A stretch of 64,000 nucleotides of DNA from Leptospira ilyithenensis (GTDB taxonomy: Bacteria > Spirochaetota > Leptospiria > Leptospirales > Leptospiraceae): NCBI RefSeq assembly GCF_004771005.1, contig NZ_RQHV01000038.1, forward strand, positions 62,001 through 126,000, given 5' to 3'. Positions 9,280-19,519 of the stretch are shown here, piece after piece. Numbering within the stretch: position 1 is the stretch's first letter; every line of letters starts with the position of its first letter. The translations under genes and the position numbers were made by a program. Below the pieces are notes generated by a model. That model was not told where the DNA came from. It made no database searches and was given only the letters and a program-made list of their open reading frames with translations.

Positions 9280-9528
9280 ATGAGTGATAAAGATTTTTTT
9301 CTTAAAACTCCCGATTTAGGTGATACGGAAAAAATAGAACTCATTCAATGGTTATGTAATCAGGGTGATCAAGTTTCCAAAGGGCAAGAGTTGATTGAAT
9401 TGGTTACGGACAAAGCCGCCTTTCCCGTGGAATCTCCTTACGCCGGACTTTTAAAAGAAGTGAGAGTTAAGGCTGGTTCTGTAGTGAAAAAAGGGGAAAT
9501 ACTAGGGGTTCTTGAAATTATAGAATGA
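9280..9528 (+). CDS. Stand-alone lipoyl (biotinyl/lipoyl attachment) domain protein
   Basis: An 82-residue protein made of one lipoyl domain. The modified lysine is K45 in the hallmark LVTDKA, with the conserved GD, VSKGQ and VKKGEILG turns on either side. No E2 catalytic or GcvH-type context is present. Its stop codon overlaps the start of the next gene (ATGA), so the two are translationally coupled. The start at 9280 follows an AGAGGG stretch; the frame is open to 9169 but the extra residues do not look like part of the domain. The partner enzyme is unknown. Confidence 0.85.
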   Translation: MSDKDFFLKTPDLGDTEKIELIQWLCNQGDQVSKGQELIELVTDKAAFPVESPYAGLLKEVRVKAGSVVKKGEILGVLEIIE

Positions 9529-10400
9529 AAATTGTTCATATCTCGGATCTACATTTTCCGACTAAGATTCCGTTTTCCTCATTAAGAGGAAAATCCGTCA
9601 TAGGATATTTGAATTATGCCGTTCGCAGGCAAAAAAAGTATCCGCCTGTTTTAATCGAAACTTTAATTCAAACTATTGAAAAATTAGAATACGATGCATT
9701 GATAATATCGGGAGATTTAACAAACGTATCTCATCCTTCGGAGTTTCCCCGTGCCAAAGAATGGTTGAAGCCGATCTTAGATGATCGTACTTTTATCATT
9801 CCGGGAAATCACGATCGTTACAAGAAGGAATCCGTACAACCTGTACTTTTATTCGAAAAAGAATTTGCGCCTTTCTTAGGTGAAGAAGTTTCAAAAACAA
9901 ACTATTTGAGAAAAAAAGAAATCGGAGGATTTACTTTGATCGGATGGGATTCCAACCGACCACTTCCTATTGCAAAAGCGAACGGATCGGTAAGGCCGGA
10001 AATTATCTCCGAAACAAATTCATTTGTGAACAAACCCTATGTATTGGTTTGTCACCACCCTCTTTGGAATCCCAAATTCCAAGAAGAATCAAACGGCCAT
10101 AAGATGGTAAACCGAAAGGAAGTAGCATCCCTTTTGAAAGAGAAACCTCCCGTTTTGTATCTTCATGGTCATACTCATACGAATTGGATCAAACGACCCG
10201 GAGAAAAAGCTCCGTTTTACGTTGTAAATTCGGCATCTAGTACTCGTTTGTCGGATTCGAAACATATCTCGGGATTTCATATTATAGACCTGAACGGGAA
10301 CGGTAAGGCAGCTTTTAGAAGATTCAGTTATCATACGGAAACAAATCAATTTTTGGAAAGCCCACTTCTTATTTACGATGAAGAAGACGGTGTGATTTAA
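9525..10400 (+). CDS. Calcineurin-like metallophosphoesterase
   Basis: A 291-residue predicted cytoplasmic phosphoesterase with all five metal-binding blocks in order: SDLH at residues 7-10, SGDLTN, GNHDR, CHHPLW and LHGHTH. This is the class III cyclic-nucleotide-phosphodiesterase-like pattern, but the substrate cannot be read from the sequence. No signal peptide is present. It overlaps the lipoyl-domain gene by four bases and lies 33 bases before mrp, so the three may be cotranscribed. Confidence 0.9.
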   Translation: MKIVHISDLHFPTKIPFSSLRGKSVIGYLNYAVRRQKKYPPVLIETLIQTIEKLEYDALIISGDLTNVSHPSEFPRAKEWLKPILDDRTFIIPGNHDRYKKESVQPVLLFEKEFAPFLGEEVSKTNYLRKKEIGGFTLIGWDSNRPLPIAKANGSVRPEIISETNSFVNKPYVLVCHHPLWNPKFQEESNGHKMVNRKEVASLLKEKPPVLYLHGHTHTNWIKRPGEKAPFYVVNSASSTRLSDSKHISGFHIIDLNGNGKAAFRRFSYHTETNQFLESPLLIYDEEDGVI

Positions 10401-10433
10401 TCGTTAGCAATTTAATTGGATTAGGGAAAACAA

Positions 10434-11486
10434 ATGGCAAATTCAAAAGCGGATCTTTCCGCAGTGCAAAGACAACTGATGCAAGTAAAACATCCTGAAC
10501 TCAAGAAGGATATCGTTAGTTTGGGAATGGTTGCAAAAGTGGATAATGGTGAAGAGGGAATCGATATCCTGATCAAAACACCAAATAATGACAGACGGTT
10601 ACAGATCGGTTTGGAAGCGCAAGTGAGACAGCTTATATCCAAGATCGAAGGAATCGGAAAAGTAAAAATCAAATTCGAAGTGGACCAATCCATGAAGATG
10701 GAAGACGGAAACAGAATCTTCGGTGTCAAAAAAGTCATCGCTATAGGTTCCGGAAAAGGCGGGGTAGGTAAGTCTACTGTAACCGCAAATCTTGCCGCAG
10801 CACTACTCAAATCAGGAAAGAAGGTGGGGATTTTGGATGCGGATATCTACGGTCCATCCCTTGGAAAAATGTTCGGGGTAAACGGTCGTGTTGCTTTAAA
10901 ATCGGAAGAAGACAAAATTTATCCTTTGGAAAAACACGGATTGAAACTGATTTCTTTTGCCTTCCTTGTTGCGGATGATCAACCGGTTGTTTGGCGGGGA
11001 CCCATGCTTGGCAAAGCCATTGAACAGTTCTTATACGATGTTGTTTGGGGAGAATTGGACTATCTCTTGATAGACTTGCCTCCCGGTACGGGAGACGTTC
11101 AATTATCCCTTGCCCAACTCATTGATTTGGACGGGGCGATCATCGTGACTACGCCTCAGGAAGTGGCAGTGCTTGATGCAGGAAGAGCCGCGGCGATGTT
11201 CAAGCAGGTGAAGGTTCCGATACTCGGAATCGTTGAAAATATGTCCGGGTTTGCTTGTCCTTCTTGCGGTCATGTAACAGACTTATTTTCCAAAGGAGGA
11301 GGAGGAAAATTGGCAACCCAATTATCCGTTCCTCAGTTGGGTCAGGTTCCTCTTACCGTAGAGGTAATGAAATCTGGGGAATCCGGAATTCCAGCTGTTT
11401 TGGGAGATGGAAATAAAGCATTAATTGAGTCTTATTCTACCATAGTGAAGAATCTGGAAAGTCAATTAGCCCTCTGGGAAGATTAA
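10434..11486 (+). CDS. mrp: Mrp/NBP35 iron-sulfur carrier ATPase (ApbC)
   Basis: Carrier ATPase that assembles and delivers Fe-S clusters. A MIP18-like domain occupies about residues 8-85. The deviant Walker [12 protein letters not shown] is at 105-115, the switch motif reads DADIYGPS, and DLPPGTGD follows. The cluster-binding CxxC is CPSC near residue 279. Length, 350 residues, is normal. A GGGAAAAC stretch precedes the ATG. Confidence 0.95.
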   Translation: MANSKADLSAVQRQLMQVKHPELKKDIVSLGMVAKVDNGEEGIDILIKTPNNDRRLQIGLEAQVRQLISKIEGIGKVKIKFEVDQSMKMEDGNRIFGVKKVIAIGSGKGGVGKSTVTANLAAALLKSGKKVGILDADIYGPSLGKMFGVNGRVALKSEEDKIYPLEKHGLKLISFAFLVADDQPVVWRGPMLGKAIEQFLYDVVWGELDYLLIDLPPGTGDVQLSLAQLIDLDGAIIVTTPQEVAVLDAGRAAAMFKQVKVPILGIVENMSGFACPSCGHVTDLFSKGGGGKLATQLSVPQLGQVPLTVEVMKSGESGIPAVLGDGNKALIESYSTIVKNLESQLALWED

Positions 11487-11536
11487 AAATCACTTGTTCC
11501 CTGGAGTGGTTTTGACAGTCTAAATAAGGAATCATT

Positions 11537-12232
11537 ATGAATTTTGAAAGAGGCTCAAAACCGAATCCGACTGGCAACCTGATTGCCTATTGCCATGTGT
11601 TTGGAGAAAATCCGATCGCTCCGGGAGGCAAAATCATTGCCTCCAACGTGGTTGTGAGTTTTCTAAAAATCGGAGACAATTACCCGGTTGTGACTTTTCC
11701 TCCTGTGGCACTTTCTTCCAAAGAGGAATTGTTGAAAATTCTAACTGAGAACATACATCTTTATGATGTGGTCCAATTGCCTGACTTTCAAATGCCGGAC
11801 AATAAAGATCAGTCCAACCAATACATCCAAGAAAGAATGGAACAGTTCAATTCGATGGTTATGCGTTATGTTGAATACTGCAAAGCCAAAGAAAAAAAAC
11901 AGGCAACAGGCGGGACGGAGAAATTGGAAGGCTTCAACCAACCTTTGGAAACTCTTGCCAATTTGTCTCTAGAGTTCAGAAGTTCTTCTGGGATCGCAAA
12001 AGAAGCAACCCGTTTGAAGATGGATCGTATTGTGGATTACTTTCAAAATCATCATCCTCAACTGGACATCGACAATTTTCAGAAAGCTCTGGCGTTTCCC
12101 GGAAAGTTAGGAGATGAACTGGTGAGTCTTTACATCCAAAAATTCAACGCGATTCAAATCGAGAATTATGAAGGCGCATCTGATTTGCGTCGTCGTATTC
12201 TTGCCATCGAATCCATGTCTCCTCAAGCATAA
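11537..12232 (+). CDS. Hypothetical protein with a UVR-like C-terminal motif
   Basis: I do not recognise this 231-residue soluble protein. It begins with a beta-rich segment (about residues 1-75), followed by a helical region. The last ~25 residues, around [13 protein letters not shown], resemble the UVR motif that UvrB, UvrC and ClpA-type adaptors use for protein contacts. A clear AAGGAAT lies before the ATG and a hairpin terminator follows. A protein-interaction role is only inference. Confidence 0.75.
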   Translation: MNFERGSKPNPTGNLIAYCHVFGENPIAPGGKIIASNVVVSFLKIGDNYPVVTFPPVALSSKEELLKILTENIHLYDVVQLPDFQMPDNKDQSNQYIQERMEQFNSMVMRYVEYCKAKEKKQATGGTEKLEGFNQPLETLANLSLEFRSSSGIAKEATRLKMDRIVDYFQNHHPQLDIDNFQKALAFPGKLGDELVSLYIQKFNAIQIENYEGASDLRRRILAIESMSPQA

Positions 12233-12237
12233 GCATA

Positions 12238-12274
12238 AGGGATTGTCAAAAATTTATTGTCAATCCCTGTTTTT
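12238..12274 (+). terminator. Rho-independent terminator
   Basis: AGGGATTG pairs with CAATCCCT across a short loop, with further inner pairs, and is followed by G and five T. It directly follows the stop codon at 12232. Confidence 0.8.
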
Positions 12275-12288
12275 GAAATCATACTCGC

Positions 12289-12711
12289 ATGCCCCTGTCT
12301 TTTCCCGTATCTGTTGAAAAAAACGAATCCTTGAGGAAAAGAATGTCCGGTTTGAATTTGCTCGAATCGGATTTGGAAGAATCCTTTATCAGGTCCGGCG
12401 GTAAAGGCGGGCAGAATGTAAATAAAGTTTCAACCGCAGTTTATTTATTACATAAACCGACGGGAATGGATGTGAAATGTTCCGTATATCGTACCCAAGG
12501 ACTGAACCGTTATAAGGCGAGAGTTCTACTGTGCGAAAAAATTGAAATTTTAAATCATCCTGAAAAGTCTTCCAAGCAAGCGGAACGCCTGAAAATAATT
12601 AAGCGGAAAAAAGATAAACTGCGCAAAACAAAAAAGTCAAAGCTGACGGATTCAAAAAACAAAGAATCTGCGGACTCGATTCAGAATGATCATCTCACTC
12701 CGGAGGAATGA
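12289..12711 (+). CDS. Class I release-factor-like peptidyl-tRNA hydrolase (GGQ domain only)
   Basis: A 140-residue protein containing only the catalytic RF-1 domain. The GGQ motif is at residues 40-42 in [12 protein letters not shown]. The codon-recognition domains of PrfA/PrfB are missing. The C-terminus is very basic ([14 protein letters not shown]), as in ArfB/ICT1 and mtRF-R-type rescue factors, whose tails enter the ribosome. A role in releasing peptides from stalled ribosomes is inferred from family. The ATG lies about 20 bases past a terminator, and the following pseudogene begins 13 bases after its stop. Confidence 0.85.
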   Translation: MPLSFPVSVEKNESLRKRMSGLNLLESDLEESFIRSGGKGGQNVNKVSTAVYLLHKPTGMDVKCSVYRTQGLNRYKARVLLCEKIEILNHPEKSSKQAERLKIIKRKKDKLRKTKKSKLTDSKNKESADSIQNDHLTPEE

Positions 12712-12724
12712 AAGGGAAGACTAC

Positions 12725-14247
12725 ATGGACTTTATAATATTCTCTAAAAAGAACCTAACCTATCTCGGATTTATTTTTGTTTTCTTTTCCTGCAATCCTT
12801 TTGCGAAAACAAAAATCATTGAAGATTGGCGTTTCGGTTGGGAAATGCGTTGGTTGGAAATGGATGAGATCGATCGTTTTTCCGTATCGGAGGAAAATGC
12901 ATCAAAGTCTTATCTGCCTTATCGGATTCCTTATTTATCCATTACACAACCACATAACAAAATACTTGTGGCGAGGCGTAAATGGGAAGAACTCCGAGAA
13001 ATCGAATCACCTTCTCTTTTTTTAAGAGGAGGAGTTCGGATGCTTGGTCTTTACTCGGGAAATCAGCTTGTTGCCAGACAGTTTTATTTTTATCCGAACG
13101 GAATTTTCCTATAGGGTTCAGCGAGACTCCCGTCTATTCCGATTTGGTTTCCAATTATATGATAATGACAAATAGAAATCAAACTTTTGCGGGGCTTGGT
13201 TTCTTTTTTATAACACTTGGCATTTTTAGATGTGATTCCTTTTTCATTGGCTTTGATTACATTTGGATGGGTGACGTTGCCGTCTTTGATTTTGCAAGTG
13301 TTGATTTCCTGGGGGGAGATTGCAGCAGGAAAACCGAAGGCGTGGATATTGGCTTTGGGCAGCGTTTTTTTACTGGTATTCAACGGTCATGACATATTGG
13401 TCGCTATGAATGTATTACAGTCTATTACCAAATTGGCTCCTTGGGGCTTTTTCATATTTGTCATATTGTTATCCTTATACGGGGAAAATTTATTCAGGGA
13501 TTCTGAAGTTAAGTTCATGCCTTTGCAAAGGAAATTGTAACAGCTGCTAGAATCCAGAATGCGATTTTACCCCCTAGTCCCCCTAAATGGGAAAATATAA
13601 ACATCTCCGTTTATTTCCAACCTTCTCAGGAAGTGGGCGGGGACTTTTACGATTTCCAGGCATTGGGAAATAAAAAATACGGATTATTGATTGCAGATGT
13701 CGTAGGTCATGGGTTAGGTGCTTCTATTGTGGCTTCCTTATCCAAATTTTCTTTTTTTCAGAATCATAATTATTGGGAAAACCCTTCTTTCCTACTTTCG
13801 TCAATGAACGATGATTTGGTGAAAAGATCGCAAGGGCGGTTTACCACCGCTTCTTATTTTTATTTGGATCGGGAAAGAATGCGCTTTATTGTTGCGAGTG
13901 CCGGCCATCCTTCGTTTTTTCATTTGGCAAAAAAAGACGGAATGATCAATGAGATCAAACCGAGAGGAAAACCTTTGGGGATACTCGAAAATCTGACCTT
14001 CGTCGAAGAAGAATACAATTTAGAGTTAGGGGATCGTTTTTTATTTTATACGGACGGTTTGACGGAAGAAAGAGGCAAGGGTTTGGAAGAGTTTGGGATT
14101 CAAAACTTGAAAACTCTATTCAATCAATTTTCGAATCTTTTGCCGGATCAGGCTGTTGCCAAAATGATCGCTGAATTTAAATCCATTATGAATTTGCAAG
14201 GCCTTCCGCACGATGATATCACTTTGATTGTTTTGGAAGTTTGTTGA
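12725..14247 (+). pseudogene. Frameshifted membrane sensor with SpoIIE/PP2C-type serine phosphatase domain
   Basis: One ancestral gene is split into four frames. Frame 1 (12725-13114) has a signal-like segment ending in FFSC and a periplasmic sensor part. Homology then continues in another frame (IGFSETPVYSDL) to about 13215. A third frame (13217-13540) encodes several membrane helices. A fourth, entered near 13515, reads AKEIVTAARIQNAILPP and then the complete phosphatase core: GGDFYDF, VVGHG, ASAGHPSFF, FYTDGLTEE and DDITLIVLE. Single-base changes near 13105, 13213 and 13517 would restore one reading frame. The C-terminal phosphatase fragment could still be made from an internal start. Confidence 0.8.
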
Positions 14248-14290
14248 TTTTTTTCGAACCAAAACAGGTAATTTTCAACCATTACAGGCT

Positions 14291-14794
14291 ATGGATACTT
14301 TTAGAAACTCGTCCGGATTGTCCGTTTGTCGAGCGCACTGCATTTCTTCTATTCCGAAAATTTCTGGAACAAGATCCTTTATGTTTCTTGTTCCCTCACA
14401 CTTACGGACACATTTGAATCGATTGTTATCACGAAAAACTTTCCATCAAATACTGCATCGTTTGTTGACTCAGTATTCCGAGTTTATCGTATTTTCCCAT
14501 TGGAATCGTCATAGTTCTCTTGGAAAACAATACCAGGAGAAAGGACAATTATTGTTACGGATTGGCGCGAAGGTCAGATTGGAAGATTTGATTGAATTAA
14601 AGACGGTCGCAAACGGTTTGGGAATTTCCTATTGTTTGCTTTTTGCAAAACTGTTGGAACTGGATGAGTTAGGATGGGGGAGAGTGTTGGAGGAGGGTGG
14701 GGTGGTTAGAACTCTACCCAAACCACCCACCCTCCTCCTCAAAACCCAATTTTTTTTCCGTAAATACCAAACCCAATTGGTGTACCGGATATAA
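14291..14794 (+). CDS. DUF1564-like Leptospira protein
   Basis: A 167-residue protein. Its core resembles the Leptospira DUF1564 family: FLVPSHLRTHLNRLL, a second helix KTFHQILHRLL, then a LLRIGAKVR strand and an ending GLGISYCLLFAKLLELDELG. That pattern looks like a small DNA- or protein-binding fold; function is unknown. The start at 14291 is my choice; the frame is open upstream to 14228, inside the phosphatase fragment. The last ~35 residues are read through a GC-rich inverted repeat and may not belong to the ancestral protein. Confidence 0.6.
   Translation: MDTFRNSSGLSVCRAHCISSIPKISGTRSFMFLVPSHLRTHLNRLLSRKTFHQILHRLLTQYSEFIVFSHWNRHSSLGKQYQEKGQLLLRIGAKVRLEDLIELKTVANGLGISYCLLFAKLLELDELGWGRVLEEGGVVRTLPKPPTLLLKTQFFFRKYQTQLVYRI
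14689..14738. repeat. GC-rich inverted repeat in the 3' end of the DUF1564-like gene
   Basis: GGAGGAGGGTGGGGTGGTT at 14689-14707 pairs with AACCACCCACCCTCCTCC at 14721-14738. There is one unpaired G and a 13-base loop. The base composition is unlike the surrounding AT-rich DNA. The blocks resemble the hairpin repeats at 3956-4145 and 63219-63349. Confidence 0.85.
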
Positions 14795-14826
14795 AAAAGG
14801 CCCGAAGATTTCTCTTCGAGCCTTTT
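14793..14826 (-). terminator. groEL terminator hairpin
   Basis: AAAAGGC-CGAAGA pairs with TCTTCG-GCCTTTT, with one mismatch and a 4-base loop. On the minus strand the stem is followed by six U, directly after groEL. The T run on the other side could also stop the DUF1564-like transcript. Confidence 0.8.
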
Positions 14827-14847
14827 AGGTCGCAAAGGAAGAATAAA

Positions 14848-16801
<1,954 letters not shown>

Positions 16802-16838
16802 TTGGGTCAGTCTCCTTGTATAATGATTCTTTTTTGGT

Positions 16839-16865
16839 TTAGCACCGATGGTAAAAGAGTGCTAA
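16839..16865 (-). promoter_or_regulatory. CIRCE operator 1 (HrcA site), just downstream of the groES promoter
   Basis: TTAGCACCG, nine bases, GAGTGCTAA. This matches the CIRCE consensus TTAGCACTC-N9-GAGTGCTAA except for two bases in the left arm. It lies just beyond the predicted start of transcription. Confidence 0.9.
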
Positions 16866-16876
16866 ACTTACATACC

Positions 16877-16905
16877 AGAATAAAAAATCTCTCTCCTAGC
16901 GTCAA
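16877..16905 (-). promoter_or_regulatory. Sigma-70-type promoter of groES-groEL
   Basis: On the minus strand TTGACG (16905-16900) is followed after 17 bases by TATTCT (16882-16877). The pair lies between the two CIRCE elements, about 75 bases before the groES ATG. Confidence 0.75.
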
Positions 16906-16929
16906 GCACTTAGAACAAAAGAGTGCTAA
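16903..16929 (-). promoter_or_regulatory. CIRCE operator 2, overlapping the -35 region
   Basis: CAAGCACTT, nine bases, GAGTGCTAA. The right arm is perfect and the left arm has three differences from consensus. It overlaps the -35 hexamer by three bases, so bound HrcA would block polymerase from both sides of the promoter. Confidence 0.8.
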
Positions 16930-16981
16930 ATGTCTCTTTGTTGACAATCAGTAGGGTTGGACCTAGAAATGGGTTTGGTTA

Positions 16982-17800
16982 TTAGGAGATTCGGTTTTTG
17001 CCGGAAAATTTCGATTTGTACATTGCTTTGTCCGCTTTGAGAACCAGATCATCCAGAGTGAGGGAATCCTCGGGGAAGGAGGAAATTCCTCCCGAAAAAG
17101 ACAGATTCTTTTTTCTCAGGGTTTCCTTATTGAATTCGATTCGAATCTTTTCGGCGACTATTACCGCTCCCGGGGCGGAAGTATCGGACAATAACAGAGT
17201 GAATTCCTCTCCTCCCGTTCTACAGGCGATGTCTTCTTTTCTGATATTGCCAAGTATGATTTTACCTAAGTTTTTTAAAACTTCGTCCCCCATAGGATGG
17301 CCGAACTCATCGTTGATTTTTTTAAAATCGTCAATATCAATCACTACAACGGAAAAAATCCTATTATGCCTTCTTGCCTGATTGAATAGACGGAAAGACG
17401 CTTCATCGAAATACCTTTTATTATAAAGTCCTGTTAGGTGGTCTATGACCGTCATTCTTTCCTGTTCCAGATAAAGTTTAATTTCTATGACTTTGGGATT
17501 GTTCATCCGTTTGTCCTTGCTTAACAGAATATCAAGCAAAGCCACGCGGAAATCCACAGGTCTTCCCAGAGATTCAATCAATCTGGAAGTCAGTTCGAAA
17601 CTTCTTTTCAATATATCTCTGGATTCTTCCGCAGGAAAGTTAATGTTTGTTAGTAAATACAAAAGCTGCGAAATCAGAAGATCGTCTTCCGCAGTCGGTT
17701 CTTTCGTAAATATCGCAGGTAATTCTTTTTCGTTTAACAGCTCATTTAAAATAACATCTAGTAAAGCTGTGGCATCTTGGATTTCTTTTTCATATTTCAT
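16982..17800 (-). CDS. Diguanylate cyclase (GGDEF domain)
   Basis: Synthesises cyclic di-GMP. The C-terminal GGDEF domain spans about residues 115-270 and has an intact active site, GGEEF at 196-200. An inhibitory I-site RKED (187-190) lies five residues before it, so product feedback is expected. The N-terminal ~110 residues are helical with no recognised sensor domain and no membrane segment, so the enzyme is probably cytosolic. It lies downstream of the groES promoter region on the same strand as groES-groEL but upstream of that promoter. Confidence 0.93.
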   Translation of the reverse strand: MKYEKEIQDATALLDVILNELLNEKELPAIFTKEPTAEDDLLISQLLYLLTNINFPAEESRDILKRSFELTSRLIESLGRPVDFRVALLDILLSKDKRMNNPKVIEIKLYLEQERMTVIDHLTGLYNKRYFDEASFRLFNQARRHNRIFSVVVIDIDDFKKINDEFGHPMGDEVLKNLGKIILGNIRKEDIACRTGGEEFTLLLSDTSAPGAVIVAEKIRIEFNKETLRKKNLSFSGGISSFPEDSLTLDDLVLKADKAMYKSKFSGKNRIS

Positions 17801-17846
17801 ATTTTTTTCAGTTGGTATGTGCGATCTGACGGATTAAACGTTTTGG

Positions 17847-19442
17847 TTAAAGTCCGAATAGCCCCGTTTTTTTTCTACGTGTTTTTTTAGTGGAGGAAAC
17901 TCCTAACATTCCCAAAAGTCCTCTTGTTACTTCTTTGGCTACCGTCCTTCCTACGTCTCTCGCAAGAGGGTTTTTGGAAAGTTGTTCTATAAAGCTCGGA
18001 TCTTCTTTTTGTTTTTTCCGTTTTTCTTTTTTGGGAGAATTTCCATTCGTTTCTTTTTCTTCCTCTTCTTCGGATTCCGCATAGGATTGTAGTTTTTTTT
18101 CTAAGATTTCATATGCGGACTCTCTATCCAATTCCTTGGAATATTTTTTTACGAGAGGGGAATCATCAATGATTTTGTCGATTTCATCTTTGGTTAAAAC
18201 ATCCATTCTGGAGCTGGGTGGCAAAAGAAATGTGCGAACGAGAGGAGTCGGAACTCCTTTGGGACTGAGTGCGGTGATAAACGCTTCTCCGATTCCCATT
18301 TTAGTTATTTCTTCATCTATGTCATAAAATTCAGTGATAGGGTAATTTTCTGAAGCTTCTTTGATTGCTTTTCTATCGTTGGCGGTGAACGCCCGTAAGG
18401 CGTGTTGCACTTTCAAGCCGAGCTGTGCAAGGATCGGAGAGGGGACGTCCGTCGGGGATTGTGTGCAAAAAAAGACTCCCACTCCTTTCGAACGAATTAA
18501 GCGGACTATACTTTCTATCTGATCGACCAATGTTTTGGAAGCTTCGTCAAAGACCAGATGAGCTTCATCGATAAAAATGACAAGTTTCGGTTTTTCCAAA
18601 TCTCCTTCTTCCGGAAAATTTCCGTAAATCTCCGTCAGAAGAGATAACATAAAAGTGGAAAACAATCTGGGCTTGGATTGAATATCCGTTAGGCGGATGA
18701 TGTTGATTTTTCCTCTGCCTTTTCCGTCTTTCACAAGCAAATCCTCCACATCGAAAGAAGGTTCTCCGAAAAAAATCTCTCCTCCCTGGCTTTCCAATTC
18801 AACGATTTTACGGAGAATGGTTGAAGCGGAACTGGAAGAAATGGCACCGTATTCTTTTTCTATTTCTTCTTTTCCTTCGTTGGTCAGGTATTGGAGTGCT
18901 TTTTTTATATCCTTTAAATCAAGAAGTGGAATTCCCAAATCATCACAGTATTTGAAAATTAAAGAAATAACGCCTGTTTGTGTGTCGTTGAGGCTTAAAA
19001 TTCTGGAAAATAAGATGGGACCGAATTCGGTTACAGTTGCTCGTAGTTTTGCTCCGGGCTCTGCAGATAAAGTTAAAAACTCTACGGAAAATCCTTCTTC
19101 CTTCCAAGCGGCACCGATTTCTTCTGCTCTTTTTTCAACGGATTCTTTCTTTTCTCCTTCCGCGGCAATTCCGGAAAGATCTCCTTTGATATCCATAAGT
19201 AACACGGGAACTCCCGCGCGGGATAAACCTTCCGCAAGCAACTGTAAGGTTTTTGTCTTTCCGGTTCCTGTGGCACCGGCAATGAGTCCGTGTCTGTTTA
19301 AAGTTGAAAGAGGAATGGAGACATGAGCTTCGGCGGCAATTTTCTCTTCAAACATACCGCTTCCTAAAAAAATGGACTTTTCTTTGTCCGGGTAACCTGA
19401 TTGAATCGATTCGATAAATTCTTTGTTATTCTTTTTTGCCAT
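17847..19442 (-). CDS. HerA-like ATPase, DUF853 family
   Basis: A 531-residue P-loop ATPase of the HerA/FtsK-like superfamily. From the ATG at 19442, which follows an AAGGA site, Walker A GATGTGKT is at about residues 56-63. Walker B is VIFIDEAH near 290. A DUF853-type ending follows, with FCTQSPTDVP and the Lys/Glu-rich tail before the C-terminal FIEQLSKNPLARDVGRT helix. Related proteins are annotated as helicase HerA-like but their role is not established. The frame is open upstream to 19493. It runs toward the GGDEF gene with a 46-base gap. Confidence 0.9.
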   Translation of the reverse strand: MAKKNNKEFIESIQSGYPDKEKSIFLGSGMFEEKIAAEAHVSIPLSTLNRHGLIAGATGTGKTKTLQLLAEGLSRAGVPVLLMDIKGDLSGIAAEGEKKESVEKRAEEIGAAWKEEGFSVEFLTLSAEPGAKLRATVTEFGPILFSRILSLNDTQTGVISLIFKYCDDLGIPLLDLKDIKKALQYLTNEGKEEIEKEYGAISSSSASTILRKIVELESQGGEIFFGEPSFDVEDLLVKDGKGRGKINIIRLTDIQSKPRLFSTFMLSLLTEIYGNFPEEGDLEKPKLVIFIDEAHLVFDEASKTLVDQIESIVRLIRSKGVGVFFCTQSPTDVPSPILAQLGLKVQHALRAFTANDRKAIKEASENYPITEFYDIDEEITKMGIGEAFITALSPKGVPTPLVRTFLLPPSSRMDVLTKDEIDKIIDDSPLVKKYSKELDRESAYEILEKKLQSYAESEEEEEKETNGNSPKKEKRKKQKEDPSFIEQLSKNPLARDVGRTVAKEVTRGLLGMLGVSSTKKTRRKKTGLFGL

Positions 19443-19519
19443 TTGTAATCCTTGCGATTCTCGAAACTTGAAACAATGAGCTGGAATCGGCAAGCAAAGA
19501 TCGGATTTAGGAATCAGAA

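Noticed and set aside
16941..16969. Plus-strand TTGACA-17-TAGAAA
   Set aside because: It points into the antisense of the GGDEF gene; no plus-strand gene follows. Probably chance.
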